DNA from: Drosophila persimilis
Taxonomy: Eukaryota; Arthropoda; Insecta; Diptera; Drosophilidae
NCBI RefSeq assembly: GCF_003286085.1
Contig: NW_020825288.1
Span: 13,950,001 to 14,014,000 of the forward strand
Direction: 5' to 3'
Length of the DNA stretch: 64,000 nt
The notes under the pieces: model-generated
Told to the model about the DNA's origin: nothing
Seen by the model: only the letters and a program-made list of their open reading frames with translations
Database searches by the model: none
Program-made: the position numbers and the translations under genes
Shown here: piece by piece, positions 23,340 to 41,862 of the stretch
Layout of the letters: each line of letters begins with the position of its first letter
Numbering within the stretch: position 1 is the stretch's first letter

Positions 23340-25265
23340 TTATAGAAATTGCGCCATGGGATCTTCAGCGCGTGGTCGCTTCCTTTTCCATTCCTCAATC
23401 TCGTCCTCGGTGGGCGCCTTCACATCGTACATGCTGTTGTATGGTCGCTTGCGATCGTCCAGGTCCTCTTGGATGTTCTTCTCTGTCGTCAACGCCTTCT
23501 CCTTGGCTTCCATTTCTTTTGTCTCCTTGCGTTTGCGCTGCTCCTTGGCCTTCCTTTTCTTTTCCCGCTTCTTGGACTTCTTTTTCGACTTTTTCTTCTC
23601 ATGAACCTCTGGCTCTTCCTCCTCTGTGGATGATTCTGAACTGGGCGCAGAGTCCGCCTCGGAGGCGACCTTCTCTGGGGGTTCCTCTTGGACTCTGGTC
23701 TCGTTATCGGCGGATGTTTCCGGAGGCACTGCTGATACGGAGCTATTTGACTGCTGCTGATGGTCTGAATAGCCTTCCGGTTCCTGCATGCCCACGCAGT
23801 AGGAGTTCTTGATGAAGGACTTGCAACACTTGTAGCCCCAGCGGCCGGCATTCCAAAAGCTGCCCCACACTGTTGTGTGATTGTTGATGTACACGTCCTC
23901 CTCATAGATACTGCGCGCCTTGGGCTTCTCTACACCCTTGATGACCTTGCCGCTGCGCGAGTACTCAATGTACTCCTCGGTCTGGGCAAGCAGCAGCGAC
24001 TTGGGCGGCACCTTCAGATGCTCTTCGCCACCATATTTCTCCACAATATGAGTTTTTGTCTGCAAGTAAAGAGGGAGCAAACCGTCTGCTGTGATATAAA
24101 TAAACATATAAAATGGCAGGACTTACACTTGACTTGAACTGTTCTTTCTTCTGTTCGTATTCCTTTTGGAGTAGCTCCAGCTTTGTGGGCTCGGCCAGCA
24201 GATGGACATCCACTCCCTTGCCATGGGCCTCCCAGGCGAACAGTTGAGCGGTGGCTTGGGCTGTCGTGTCGCCAGAGAAGCGCACAAAGTTCTCGCCGGC
24301 AAACTCAGCTCTGGAAATGGAGATTATATTAGAGTCTGATTGATTGTCTGGTCAGGTGTTCTTGCAGCACTTACTCCTCCGCAGGCGTTGCAGGATTCGG
24401 ATTGTCACGCATAGAGCGGGTCTTGGGGTCATAGTAGGCGGAGTTTGGATCCAAATTCCTCAGATATTTAGCTGTATCCTCGCGAATACGCAAATTTCGC
24501 ACAGTAATCCGCTGTTTGGAGTCCACTTTTGTGCCCGGCATGTCCACTTCGTCAACGTATTTGTCCTCGTTGCCCTCCTCGTCAGAGATCTCCGCATCGG
24601 GGTCTGATTAGGATGGATAGAATGTTAGAAGCTATCGATTGAAGTAAGTAAATGATTGCCTTACCATTTTTAAGTTTTTCAGCTTTTAGCTGCCGCTTGG
24701 CTTCCTCCACTTTTTCGTACTCTTCGACAATCTCCCGATGATTGGCCGGATCGTAGGAGCTCCAGCGATCGCGTTTCTCATCATAGTTGATGGAGGCTTC
24801 GCTCACGATGTGCTCGTCGTGCACCACAATCGACTCTGCATACCTCGCCTGCACCTTGCGCGGCCGCTCCAGGCAATCCTTCTTCTTGTGCGTCATGGCG
24901 CCGCAGTTCTCGCAGGCGCCCTTCCGGAACTTGGTCACAATTCTGGTGGTGTCCAGGCCCTTCGGTGCCCGCTTGTCCAGCTGGCCCTGCTCATCCTCGT
25001 GCTGTGGTCGCTGATGTTTCAGTGTGGGCCCCTGGGTGCCATAGTACCAGGGTGCATTGGATATGTACTGCGGAATGTGGGGATTGATGTCGCGACCCTC
25101 CTCATCGACGGCGGCTGGTGCTGTACCCGCTTTTCTCGCCTCCTCCAACTCCTTCGCCTTGCGCCAATCCTCGCGGGACTTTTTCTTTGGCTCCTCCTCG
25201 GCATCCTGGTCAGCTTTGTTGTTGATTATCTGCGAGACGGGAGTACGCACCTGACCCGAACTCAT
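23340..25265 (-). CDS. Slu7: Pre-mRNA-splicing factor SLU7
   Basis: Four exons on the minus strand (25265-24665, 24603-24375, 24310-24127, 24059-23340) total 1734 bases, 577 residues, close to the 586 of human SLU7. A CCHC zinc knuckle ([14 protein letters not shown]) lies at about residues 117-130, preceded by the family's [10 protein letters not shown] segment near 75-85. Later blocks include SMRDNPNP, the FAWEAH region and WGS.W..G.WGYKCC. The C-terminal quarter is an acidic then Lys/Arg-rich tail with nuclear localisation potential. SLU7 acts in the second catalytic step of splicing and helps hold the free 5' exon for correct 3' splice-site use. Its start is 85 bases from a motif 6/motif 1 promoter module pointing in its direction. 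Confidence 0.97.
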
Positions 25266-25354
25266 CGTGGATTTGGTGATTGTTGTGTGTTTGTTGTTGT
25301 TTACGGTATCGTAATTTAAGCCAAAATTCGGTTTTTTTATCCACGGCCCCGAGA

Positions 25355-25430
25355 TCAGTGTGACTGACCCTCAGAAATATACCAAAATATACCGTCTCAT
25401 TTTCAAAATATACCGTAAATATACCCACAA
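25355..25430 (-). promoter_or_regulatory. Composite motif 1 / motif 6 promoter module (copy a, Slu7)
   Basis: Read on the minus strand, this carries repeated GGTATATTT-type words, a spacer with GAGGGTCAG and then GTCACACTG-like sequence, the order of core-promoter motifs 6 and 1. It lies just upstream of Slu7 in the same orientation. Confidence 0.65.
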
Positions 25431-25710
25431 ATTATTTGAAACGTACAGATTTCCCTTTCAGGTGTCGCTTTGGTAATTACATGAAATGTAGTTAATATGT
25501 AGCGAATGGGTAGTTAGCGTGTAGTGACCATGTAAAGAAATGAGATTAGTGGAAATTGTCTACAAAATTTGAATTTTAAATACAATCAAATGCAATAAAA
25601 AGGAGTTATGAAAATTTGCTAGTGTATTAGAAAGTGGATTGATCGATCGGATAAAAAGTAATATTCAAAAACGATGAAATAATATGAAACTGGATACAAA
25701 TAATTCTTCA
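25431..25710. other. Spacer between two divergent promoter modules
   Basis: This is AT-rich sequence between the Slu7 and Pkc98E promoter modules. No coding potential is seen. Confidence 0.5.
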
Positions 25711-25806
25711 GTATATTTACGGTATATTTTGAAATTTGTGACGTATTTTGGTATATTTCTGAGGGTCAGACCGTATACTTGATCAATAAGTCCGCGGTCA
25801 CACTGT
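25711..25806 (+). promoter_or_regulatory. Composite motif 6 / motif 1 promoter module (copy b, Pkc98E)
   Basis: GTATATTTACGGTATATTTT, then TTTTGGTATATTTCTGAGGG, then GCGGTCACACTG: the same module as at 25.4 kb but on the opposite strand, giving a divergent pair. The likely start of the Pkc98E transcript lies just downstream, near 25.81 kb. Confidence 0.65.
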
Positions 25807-25809
25807 GCA

Positions 25810-26397
25810 CGACACGAATTAATTCGACGAAATTCCACCCACCCACCCCAGCAATGCACTATTGTCAGGAAAGGAAAATGTTGGATACGTGATTTAGGGA
25901 TTCGCGAAAAGCCAGAAAAAACAAAGAAAATTCCTTAAGATACAACCAATTTCAACTGTGCAAACAGGGTGCGTGTGCGTGTCCGTGCATCTGTTTCTGT
26001 GTCTGTGTATCTGTGTGTGTGGGTTCTAGTGTCAAGGCATCCTTAATTTTTTCGCACACATAGCTCAACATTTTTTCTCTAATATACCAACAATAGAGAG
26101 AGAGAAAAAGAGAGGGAGGGAGAGAGCGCCAGAAAGAGAGCGCCAGCAGCAACGCGGAGAGAGCAAAGGTAAGGTAATTGAGGTGTAATGTAACGTAATG
26201 TAAACGCGCTCGCTCTCTTCTATTTTCTCTCACCCACACCAACGCGCACACTCAGATTCGCCTTCGTTTTTCCCAATTAGAAAATTACAAATTTTCCAAT
26301 TGAGTTTTCTAATATTAATCCGGATTCAACACTAATTCTAATTCTATGCGATGTGAAATCCGGACCTGTAAATCGCGTGCGCCTCTCCAATCTTGAC

Positions 26398-26437
<40 letters not shown>

Positions 26438-27549
26438 TGTATTGTTGGTGCTGGAATTTTTGTGTGTTGGTGTGATGCTGCTGCTGCTGTCTTGTGTGTC
26501 TTGTAGTAGTAGGTAGTGGGTGGCGATAGGGGTAGGGGCAGGCATTAGGATTGCTTGTTATTATTTCTTTGTTGTTTTATCTCTGAAAAAATAGCTTCTC
26601 TTCTTCGATGTGGTGTGTGCCCATACCGAATCCGTCGTACATGCATTAAAAACAATTTGCATAAAAAAAGAGAACAAACTGCCATCAAAAGATGTAAGAC
26701 CTAATCAAAGCTAAATTGGAGGCACCTTGAGAAAAACAACTTGTTCCCCTTCCAAAAATTCTTTAGAATTAAATCGTTTCGGGAGCATGTACTTATTATG
26801 AAACGTTTCTTTTCCTGTGGATTTGCCTCAATTAAAGCGACGCTCTACAGTTATTATACGATACGATACGATCAAAACGAAATTGCGACAGATTGAAAAA
26901 GTTGTGCAAACACTGCATCCGCTGACTCCTTGGAATGATAATGATTTATGTGTGGATGTGAGGTGGGCAGGGGGGAAATATTACCACAACAGATGATGGT
27001 CGTGTACTATTTTCGATTTTCTGTTTCATGGACTGTTGTCGTTTGAGCGATTGCCTAATGCCCCCCAAGTGAATGCATATATCTACATAATATATGTATG
27101 TACATATGTATGTATATACCGTAGTGTGTATGTAAGAGTGGATTCCATCAATGTGAGGGCGGCCTTGGGAGTAAATCGGGTGTACCGTGTATAGCATTAT
27201 ATTTATGAGTGTCAATGACCTACACTAACATTCATTGCCCCATAGAGAAAGTTCTGAACGTCACTCGGTCATTTCATTAATAAATTCTTATCTGATCTTG
27301 CAATTTCAGATCAGCCACAGACCCAGACACACACCCACACACGACCACAGAGTGGTTCCTGCTGTTCTCTTAACCAAACCACCGCCGCTGCTGACTCACA
27401 AGACGCAGTCCGTCAGCTGCTAGCCGGGATCGTTGCAATTAAGATTAACCCCCTCTCCAGAGACCAGAAAGCCAGAACGGGGGAGAGGAGCTGAATCTTC
27501 AAAAGGATCAAGGGTCAAGGGTCGAGTCAAGCAAGGGCAAACGGGGGCA
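25810..27549 (+). other. Pkc98E 5' leader with an untranslated intron (inferred)
   Basis: A leader exon probably runs from about 25.81 kb to a good donor (GCAAAG|GTAAGG) near 26167. A strong acceptor (GCAATTTCAG|ATC) at 27309/27310 begins the exon that contains the ATG at 27550. The intron between them holds a GAGA-rich block (26095-26165), a (GT)n microsatellite of about 19 units at 26401-26438 and ATACGATACG repeats near 26860. The extent of the leader is inferred from splice signals only. Confidence 0.5.
26398..26440. repeat. (GT)n microsatellite
   Basis: This is an uninterrupted run of about 19 GT dinucleotides, with GTGAGTGT at its right end. Confidence 0.95.
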
Positions 27550-32422
<4,873 letters not shown>

Positions 32423-35400
32423 GGCCCAACGATTGTAGTTAATTTTCCCTTTCACTTTTGGAGGCACCGGATCCGATCTGATCCGCCGAAATAACAATAA
32501 CCCGCCACAGGTTGAGCTCCACCCACCCCAGGGGCCGGGCCGTATAGATCAGTCAGTGAGTTAGTTTTAAATTGGGTGGACATACAGATCGATCTGTGCC
32601 GTCATCTAGCATCTACCATCAAAAATCAACCATCAACCATCTAGCATCTAGCGTCTAGCGTATTCCTCTAGCGTATATCCCTAGCACAAGCTAACTATTC
32701 GTATTGTTTCTCGATGAAAACGCTTCATTGTTGTCTGTTTTCCAATTGTAGTCGTTGTCCTTATTTCGTTCTAAATCCTAGGTTCGAAGCAGAGAAGTGA
32801 AACATTGCAAGTACTGTAGATCGATCACTCATTGTCACCCGAAGCCATAGCCATCTCCACAACCAACAACCAGTGCCAAAGCTGCTGCTTAGCTTCGACT
32901 TGAATGGTGCGCACAAGGCAGAAAGAACCAAATTATTAAGTTTCCCCAGATTCCTATTCCGCTTCCGCTTTAAGCTTCAAGCTGGAGCCTGCCTCCGCCG
33001 CTTAAACAGAGTTTGAATTTATTTATTGTACTGTATTGTATTGAAGTTATGTTATTTGCCAAGCCAATCCACCGCCTCGCCCCGCACCCGCACCCGAACC
33101 CATCTAGTCAATGCCCTTGTGGGCTGCAATTCTGGCTCAGAGTGCATTTTGTTATTAGTTATTTATTGATTAATTGATTGTTTGATTGTTTAACGTGCCG
33201 AATCTCAAGTTTCGCACTTAAAGGCAGGCATAAAGACGGCCAGACAGCGTCCAAGCTTAGCTCTTGCTCCAAGCGAATCTCAAGGGAACCTCTAAAACAC
33301 ACACAATATGTGCCGCTTCGCAACGTGCCGTCTATAATACAAATACCATCCCCCCCCCAAAGCATATACATATAAAAACACACAAATTTAATTTCAATTT
33401 GTTTTTTATGTATTTGAAATCTTGCACAACTTCCTTCTCAAGTATTAAAGCGATATTATTTTAAAATTTAACCTTATTGTTATACATACAAATATTTATA
33501 AAAACCAAACTAAAACAAAACAAAAACAAAAATCAAGCCAAAAAATCCTAAAACAAACGCATACAATTTATCAGCAAAACAAAGAGAAAGTAAAGCTACT
33601 AAATCATAGAAAATAAAGCTAAAACAAACAAATGTCTATAAAATTCACATCAATTTATGTATGCTAAAAACCTAAAAACAAATTATGAATACAACCAAGA
33701 AACGTGTTTAGTCCGTAAGCCGAAGAGAGAGGGAAGAAGAAAACAAACAAATTATATATATAATATACATACATAAATCATATAAAATTGTGAATCTAAA
33801 GGCATATTTATATAACAAACAAAACACTTAGCGTAATGAAAGAGATCCGAACAAACGTTATACATATATGAAATTATATGAAAAAAGGAGGAAGAGACGA
33901 GAGATACAATATTAACGATTATTATGTATATGTTGATTTTAAAGCCAAAGACTCAAAGCTAAATTCTATTCTAAACAAATTTTAGTAGAACGCATCGAAA
34001 TCTGTTAATTACTTCATTTAAATGTTGTTATTCCTATTATTTTATGTACGACGACACATTTCATGCGATGCGATGCGGTAAAATTTGTTTCAGTTTATGT
34101 TTTCAATCTATCCACAGAGCAAAAGGAATTCTGCTAAAAGAAATCATTACAAAAAAATATATACTTATAATTATATTGCAAGGATGGATAGCCAAGGACC
34201 CTTCAAGGACAGGAGATTTATTAACTATAAGCAGCGTTGTTGACTAAAAAAAAAACAAAACAAAAATAAATAAAACAGAAGTAAAACCAAAAATGCAGAG
34301 GAGTCAGAGGCAAGCATGAAGCATAAAATTTGTATGTAATAATGAACGCCCAGTGTCTAATAATATGTATTTGTGAAATAGCAAGCCCTGCGCAAGCGCT
34401 AGTTACCCATTTACAATTGAAATGTTAACCTAAAGTATTCTCAAAAACGCATTTTACCAAAAAAATATATATATATATAACAAAAACGAAACTACCCAAA
34501 AAAAAAGGAAGAATAAGGAGAAGACATAGGCAAAAATGTTACAAAGATAAAAAAAAATAATTTTATAAAACAATGAGCTCAATCGCTAGACGATCCAGGC
34601 CATTGAGAAGATTGAAAATATAGACAAATAGTAGCGCTATTCAATTAAAGAAAAAGAAAGAAAATGATACAAAATATACAACAAATAGAGCAAAAACTCT
34701 CACAGATATACGCATCCAGCCAACATGATTAATTTATATGAGTATAGTCCGTTAGTCAGGTACGATACGTCAGGTCAGGGAATAAGCAAACAGAATAGAA
34801 AATATTGTTGGTTGTTCTCGAGAAGAAGCACACACAAAATACAAAGAAATGAAGAGAGAATGAATGGAAGCGAAGCGGGGAACAGGAACAGAAACCGAAA
34901 CAGGCAAGGGAAATGGGAAAAAGAAAAGAAAAGCACAAATCGCGGAACCTGAAACAAGTAAAATATTATAGGGAAATGTGAAACCAAATGTTAGCTATAA
35001 GCTCACTCTTCAAATATGCAAAGCAAATGAATGCAAATGCTCCCCCTTCCCCACTCTCAATCTGCCAGACACACTCGTAAACACATAAAAGCTATAGGTC
35101 GAAAGTCATTGCTTGCCAAAGAAGGACTCCAGTAGAGCGATCCAGCCAGTGCTATAACTCTGAATGTACGAGATGTACTCACAGATCAGATCCAGCTAAG
35201 CTAACGCTTTTCTGGACAAGAACAAACACCCACAAACGATATATACATATGTGCAACTTTTTCATGTACCTTTCGCATCTTAGATACTTAAAGAAAACAC
35301 ATACAAACATACACTCGGAGGATTATTAACGGCAGCCCAGCCCCTAATCATTGTCTAAAAGTTGTTAACTACAAAAACTACTAAGAAAATATATTGAATT

Positions 35401-36070
35401 ATTTATTGAATGGCGTACAAAGCAGAGCGCAAAAAACTAAAAGAGTTGTAGCAGAGGAGGCTTAGTTAGAGGAAGAGTCATTGCAAAAGTAATATTCATG
35501 AACAGAAAAGTTTTCACAAACACACAAAAACCAAACAAAACCGAAAAAGTAACCAAACTACAATTGGGAGAACGCATAAATAAAGTTAAGTTATGTTTAA
35601 ACAAAAGAGATAAATAACTGTAAAGATAAAGTCAAGAGTCAACAGTTGATATGTTGTAAAAAAAAAAAGATATATTAAAACAAAAAATTTAAACAAAAGT
35701 AAGCCAAGGAAGGAAGTGTTAAAGCAGATACTAAATAAATGGTAAAGAACAAATGTACCGATGTGCGAAGATAACCAAAGATACCAAACTTGAAAACAAC
35801 AAAAATTGATTTATAATTTTAAGTGAAAACTAATTAATAAATAAAGAGGTAACACCTATGAAAAATGTACCCGCCAAAAATGTTTTGAATTTCACATTTG
35901 AACTGAAACAGCACTGCCACAACGGAAAAGACCATATGGGTACCGTATGGACAGAGAACACTTAACCCATCGCAGACCACTTCTTAAATTTTCGCTTCGT
36001 CAAACCGTGCTTTCCTGCATAATTTATTCCAACAGATAGCGGCGCTCAGGTTTATTATTTTCGACACAAT
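32423..36070 (+). other. Long A-rich 3' region of Pkc98E (probable 3' UTR)
   Basis: The 3.5 kb after the Pkc98E stop is strongly A-biased on the plus strand, with numerous AAAC/AAACAAA runs, and has no coding ORF. Plus-strand polyadenylation signals occur repeatedly (AATAAA near 33612, 34265, 35578 and 35838). The strand bias up to about 35.85 kb fits a long 3' UTR with alternative cleavage sites, common in fly signalling genes. A separate non-coding transcript cannot be excluded. Confidence 0.5.
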
Positions 36071-36099
36071 CGAATAAAAGAGAGTAAGTCAATCCCCAA

Positions 36100-36375
36100 T
36101 ATCAAAATCGAGGAAAATAATTTCCGATCATGAACAGAGAATGATTAACCCATTTTCGACCAGTGGGCATTAAAATACTCTTCACGAAAATGATACAACT
36201 TCAAGAATTTTGGCGCAGTTCAGGTGAAAAATATGGAATAATTTATGTTGGTAAAAAAAAAATAAAGAAAAGTTGTATGTACAAGGATAATTTACTAACA
36301 GTATTGTTTTCGGCGGTTTACTTAAACTGGTAAACCTGTAAAGGGGCTTAAATGGTGTGTTAAGTGGGTTAAAGT
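36100..36375 (+). repeat. Dispersed repeat copy (36.2 kb)
   Basis: The interval contains GAACAGAGAATGATTAACCC, then GAATTTTGGCGCAGTTCAGG, then ACAGTATTGTTTTCGGCGG and TTAAGTGGG. These align in order with 12.36-12.56 kb and, in part, with the minus strand of 51.36-51.48 kb. A second diverged partial copy begins near 35,945 (GGACAGAGAACACTTAACCC). It is an old element fragment lying just before the rRNA methylase gene. Confidence 0.55.
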
Positions 36376-36487
36376 GAACTGATTCTGAGAATTGATTCGT
36401 TCATGAACGACCAAACACATGTGGATTTTGAAACCAAAACAAAGTCACGATTTAAACCTTTTACAGGCAAAAGAAAAAGTTTAAAAT

Positions 36488-37528
<1,041 letters not shown>

Positions 37529-37819
37529 TCATATTTTCTCCTTAGAAGCTAAGACTGTTAAGCTGTGTTTATTAGCACAAACATTAATATAAATGTTAAG
37601 CCAACGAACTGTGTTGTGTTGTAGATAAATTTAAGGCTTTTTTGCACAGAAAACAGGTCTCTATCGAAGCAGCTGATTGTTTGATTCTCAGATTAATGTA
37701 AGAGGTTGAACTTCGCACGTTTTGAGCAGATCGGTGCTCTCCACTGCGCAGTTCGGGAGCTCAATCGATCAGTCGTCGTCCAATCGTCTTTTAATGCAGT
37801 TCATCGACGATTCATAACC

Positions 37820-38888
37820 ATGTCGATGCGCTTACTTGGTTCTGTGCTGCTGATACTTTCTCTGAGCGGTGCCCTAGTGTTCAGCCAGAGTCCGGATCGA
37901 GCAGTTCAGCAAGGTAAATATCAGATATCAGATATTTTACATATGATCGCTAGCGTTTATTTCCTTCAGCTTGCACGCTCTTCAAGAAGACAGTTTTCGA
38001 AGAGAGAGTGCCCATCAGCTTCTTTTTTGCCAATGCACCCATCACCTATGAGACGGTCGACTCCTGCCATGGCTCGCGACCTCTGATAGTGGGCGGATCC
38101 CCGGCCGAAGCCAAGGAATTCCCACACGCAGCACGACTCGGCAATCGCAATGCTGATAACAAAACGAATTGGTTCTGTGGCGGCACCTTGATAAGCAACA
38201 GACTGGTGCTCACAGCAGCCCATTGCTTCTACTCCGAGTTGTAGGTATCAGGAAGGTCCAAGCTTTTCACTGAATATAAAATATACTCTCTCGTTGCAGT
38301 GGGGCAGTGAATGTTGTGCGATTAGGAGAGCTAGAGTTTGATAACGACAAGGACGATGCCCAGCCGGAGGACTTTGAAGTGCTAAGCACCACGATGCATC
38401 CGGACTACAGTAACCCAGCCCTCTACAATGACATTGGCATCGTTCGGCTGAGTCGAGCGGTCAACTTCAGTCAGTACAAGCATCCCGCCTGCCTGCCCTT
38501 CGACGATGGTGAACGGCACGAGACATTCGTTGCCATTGGCTGGGGTGCACAACAGTTTGCCCAAAAGCAGTCAAAGAAGCTCTTGAAAGTCCAGCTTCGC
38601 GGCTATGGGCAGCGTTGCCTTACCAGCGTGGAGCCCAACGAGGAGCTACCCAACGGCTACAACGCCAGCACCCAACTCTGTATCGGCTCCCCTGAAAGCA
38701 AGGACACTTGCAATGGCGACTCTGGTGGCCCGGTGCTCTCCTACCACAAGGACTATCCCTGCATGTACCACGTGATGGGCATCACATCCACTGGCGTTGC
38801 CTGCGACACGCCAGACGTTCCCAGTGTCTACACAAGGGTCTATTACTATTTGAATTGGATCAAGCAGCATCTGGCGAGGACCTCGTGA
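37820..38888 (+). CDS. Snake-like trypsin-family serine protease, tandem copy 1
   Basis: Three exons (37820-37913, 37970-38240, 38300-38888) encode 317 residues. A signal peptide is followed by a short Cys-containing pro-segment, then PLIVGG, the zymogen activation site. The catalytic triad is visible as TAAHC, YNDIGIVRL and GDSGGP; the Asp six residues before the Ser ([10 protein letters not shown]) predicts trypsin-like cleavage after Arg/Lys. A full six-Cys clip domain is not seen in the pro-region. P1 at the activation site is Leu, as in Snake, so activation would need a protease with chymotrypsin-like preference. It is the first of three head-to-tail paralogues matching the D. melanogaster CG11841/CG11842/CG11843 cluster. 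The role is unknown; an extracellular proteolytic cascade is an inference. Confidence 0.92.
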
Positions 38889-39374
38889 AGTGAAGGAGAT
38901 TTATACCTTTTATAGTTTAAGCGAATGCCCGATTTCGCGGAAAAGGAGTCCGTAAGGGCAACAAATATATTATCACGTTATTAATTGCTATATCTTTTTG
39001 TGTTGTTATGTTTTTTTGTGAACCAGGAAGAACACTGAACCGGTTTGAAACTGATACTCACTTTCATTACTCATAAGCTATTTTTATTATCATCGAGAGA
39101 TTTGTTTAGTCTTGGATTGTGAATAGTTTAGCTGATTTTCCTATTTGCAAACCGGCTTAAAGATGGCCAAGATGTACCTCTAAAGATCGGGTACATAATA
39201 CATGCGTCTATGATTTATAATCAATAAATTCCCGGATTTCTCCCTATCATTTGGTAATGGTAATGCAATCTATCGCTGGACGATAACCCCGCAGAGATCA
39301 CATTGAATCCGCTATTGATTGAGATTCATTCAGTAGTTGCCAGAGCGTTGCGAATACAACACGAGACGAGAGGA
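38889..39374. other. Spacer between protease genes 1 and 2
   Basis: Probable 3' UTR of copy 1 and promoter of copy 2. AATAAA occurs near 39222 on the plus strand. No other feature was seen. Confidence 0.5.
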
Positions 39375-40448
39375 ATGCTAACTGCGTTTACAATAAAGAT
39401 TTACCAGTTGGGAGCTGCCTTGCTGGTGCTGGCAGTAGACTGGATTGCAGCCCAGGATCAGGATTTAGTTAGATGTAAGTACTCAACGATCGGTGGGATT
39501 CAGAATCAATGAAAACTGCCTTACAGCATGCGCTGCCTACAAGAAGAGCGTGTTCGAGGAGACCTCGGAATTCAGTCTGCTCTATCCGAACGCCCCGATC
39601 ATCTACAAAACCAGAGACACATGCACCAGCTACACGCCCCTGATTATCGGTGGAGGACCAGCCGTCCCGAAGGAGTTTCCTCATGCCGCCCGCCTCGGAA
39701 ATCGCAATGAGGATAACGAAATAAATTGGTTCTGTGGCGGCACCTTGATCAGCAATCAACACGTCCTCACGGCTGCCCACTGCCTCTTCACCGAGAAGTG
39801 AGTATCAATAGGGTATGGGGACTGAAGCTCATCAATCTCTAAGCGATTCTCTGTTGCAGTGGAGCTGTGAATGTGGTTCGGCTGGGAGAACTGGAGTTCG
39901 ACAACGACAAGGACGATGCCGATCCGGAGGACTTTGGCGTTACCAATGCCACGGTGCATCCCGGCTACGCTCATCCAATCATTTACAATGATATTGCCTT
40001 GCTGCGACTGAGCCGGCCCGTCACTTTAAACGAGTATAAGCATCCGGCGTGCCTACCCTTCCACGATGGCGCTAGCGACCAGACATTCATTGCCATCGGC
40101 TGGGGACAGGTGAAGGTTGTCAGCGAAAGTTCCAAGAAGCTCAGGAAGGTTCGCCTCAATAACTACGGCACCCGATGCAGCACCACGTCCGAGCCGAACG
40201 ACGAGCTGCCCAACGGGTACAACGGCACCACTCAAATATGCATCGGATCTAAGGACCACAAGGATACATGCAATGGCGACTCTGGTGGCCCGGTGCTGAC
40301 ATATCACAAGGACTTTCCATGCATGTACCATGTTATGGGCATCACCTCCACTGGCAATTTCTGCGACACTCCGGACTTTCCAGGCCTCTACACACGCGTA
40401 CACCAGTACTTGGACTGGATTAAAGCGGAGATGGGCAAGACGTCGTAA
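39375..40448 (+). CDS. Snake-like trypsin-family serine protease, tandem copy 2
   Basis: Exons 39375-39474, 39527-39797 and 39860-40448 give 319 residues, with intron positions and phases identical to copy 1 (phases 1 and 2). The start chosen gives a hydrophobic signal sequence. PLIIGGG replaces PLIVGG at the activation site. The triad is intact (TAAHC, YNDIALLRL, GDSGGP) and the S1-pocket Asp ([10 protein letters not shown]) is present. Copies 1 and 2 share long stretches, for instance [17 protein letters not shown], and nearly the same C-terminal half, so they are each other's closest relatives in the cluster. Function is inferred only from the family. Confidence 0.92.
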
Positions 40449-40735
40449 TATGCATGGCACAGCCACGTTCCATGCTAATTATAGAGTTTATATTTGCACA
40501 TATCTGTAAGGGAGGGTAAGCAAAACAAATCGGAACTATGGAAGTTGAATTGTTTTCTTGGAACTCGGGAACAAGGGGAAATTCTGTTTGTTTTACCCAT
40601 TTGGCGGTGGCTGGCTGCTGATCAATCTGCTCTGCGATGAATAATAGCCGATTTGAAACCCGTTCTAAGCGGTAGGTAGAAGCCTCACTTGATTAGCGGC
40701 TGAGCAAAGTAATCGCAGTCAAATTTTTAGCGAAC

Positions 40736-41862
40736 ATGATTCTCTTTCTGGTGTCGCTGCTGCTTTACCTACTGCCATGCGGTTTTGGCCAACATCAACA
40801 TTCGGATATAATAAGTGAGGCCTGTAAGTGAGGCCTGATCTACTGATGATCTGATCTAATCCCTGGACTCCTTCGCAGCTTGCATGAGTATTAAAAAGAC
40901 CGTGTTCGAGACAACGATAGATTATAGTTTTCTGTTTCCCGGAGCACCTATTCAGCATCGGACTGTGGACAATTGCCGCAGCTATACGCCGTTGATTGTG
41001 GGCGGGCATCCCGCCAATCCCAAGGAGTTTCCACATATGGCACGGCTCGGACGTCGCCAAGAGCTCGGCAGGAGGACTGATTGGTTCTGCGGCGGCACAC
41101 TGATAACTGAACGCTTCGTTCTAACCGCTGCACACTGCCTAGAATCAGAACAGTAAGTTACATTGTCTATTAACTGAAAGAACAAACCAAGTTACACAAT
41201 GATCACGACTGCTGCAGGGGCGAGGTAAATGTGGTTCGTCTGGGCGAGCTGGACTTTGACACTTTTGAGGATGATGCTGCTCCAAGGGACTACAATGTGG
41301 CTACCTACATAATTCATCCGAGCTATGCGGATCCACAGCTCTACCATGACATCGGACTGGTCAAGCTGGCAGAGGATGTCATATTCGATCTCTACAAGCA
41401 TCCTGCCTGCCTGCCGTTCGTCGATGAGCGCTATTTCAGTTCCTTCATAGCCGTGGGCTGGGGCAGTACTGCCTTTGCCGTCAAACCATCCACGAAGCTC
41501 CTCAAGGTGAAACTGGATCGCTACGAGGATTGGGTAGGATTATCCATCATAGTATTGCAAAGACCGATCTGATCCCATGTTTTCTCTAGGTTTGCAAGAA
41601 AGTTCTCTCACGAAAACTTGAGGAGTATCCCCACGGATTCGATGCCACCACTCAAGTGTGCGTGGGCTCCGATAGGGCTCAGGACACCTGCAACGGAGAC
41701 TCCGGTGGTCCTATTCTAATGTACCATCAGAACTATCCATGCCTGTATCATGTGATGGGCATCACTTCGGCGGGTCTGTCCTGTGGGACCCCAGGAGTTC
41801 CCGGCATCTACACGCGCGTCTATCGCTATCTGGATTGGATCACACAAACGATTGCCAAGTAG
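40736..41862 (+). CDS. Snake-like trypsin-family serine protease, tandem copy 3
   Basis: Four exons (40736-40823, 40879-41152, 41218-41533, 41590-41862) give 316 residues. A signal peptide, [20 protein letters not shown] and GDSGGP with S1 Asp ([11 protein letters not shown]) predict an active trypsin-like enzyme. The first two introns match those of copies 1 and 2; a third intron of 56 bp (41534-41589, GTAGGA donor) interrupts the last exon just before a conserved Cys and is absent from the other two. Sequence is more diverged than between copies 1 and 2. A conserved family extension before the activation site (VFETTI...YSFLFPGAP) is shared by all three. Confidence 0.92.
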
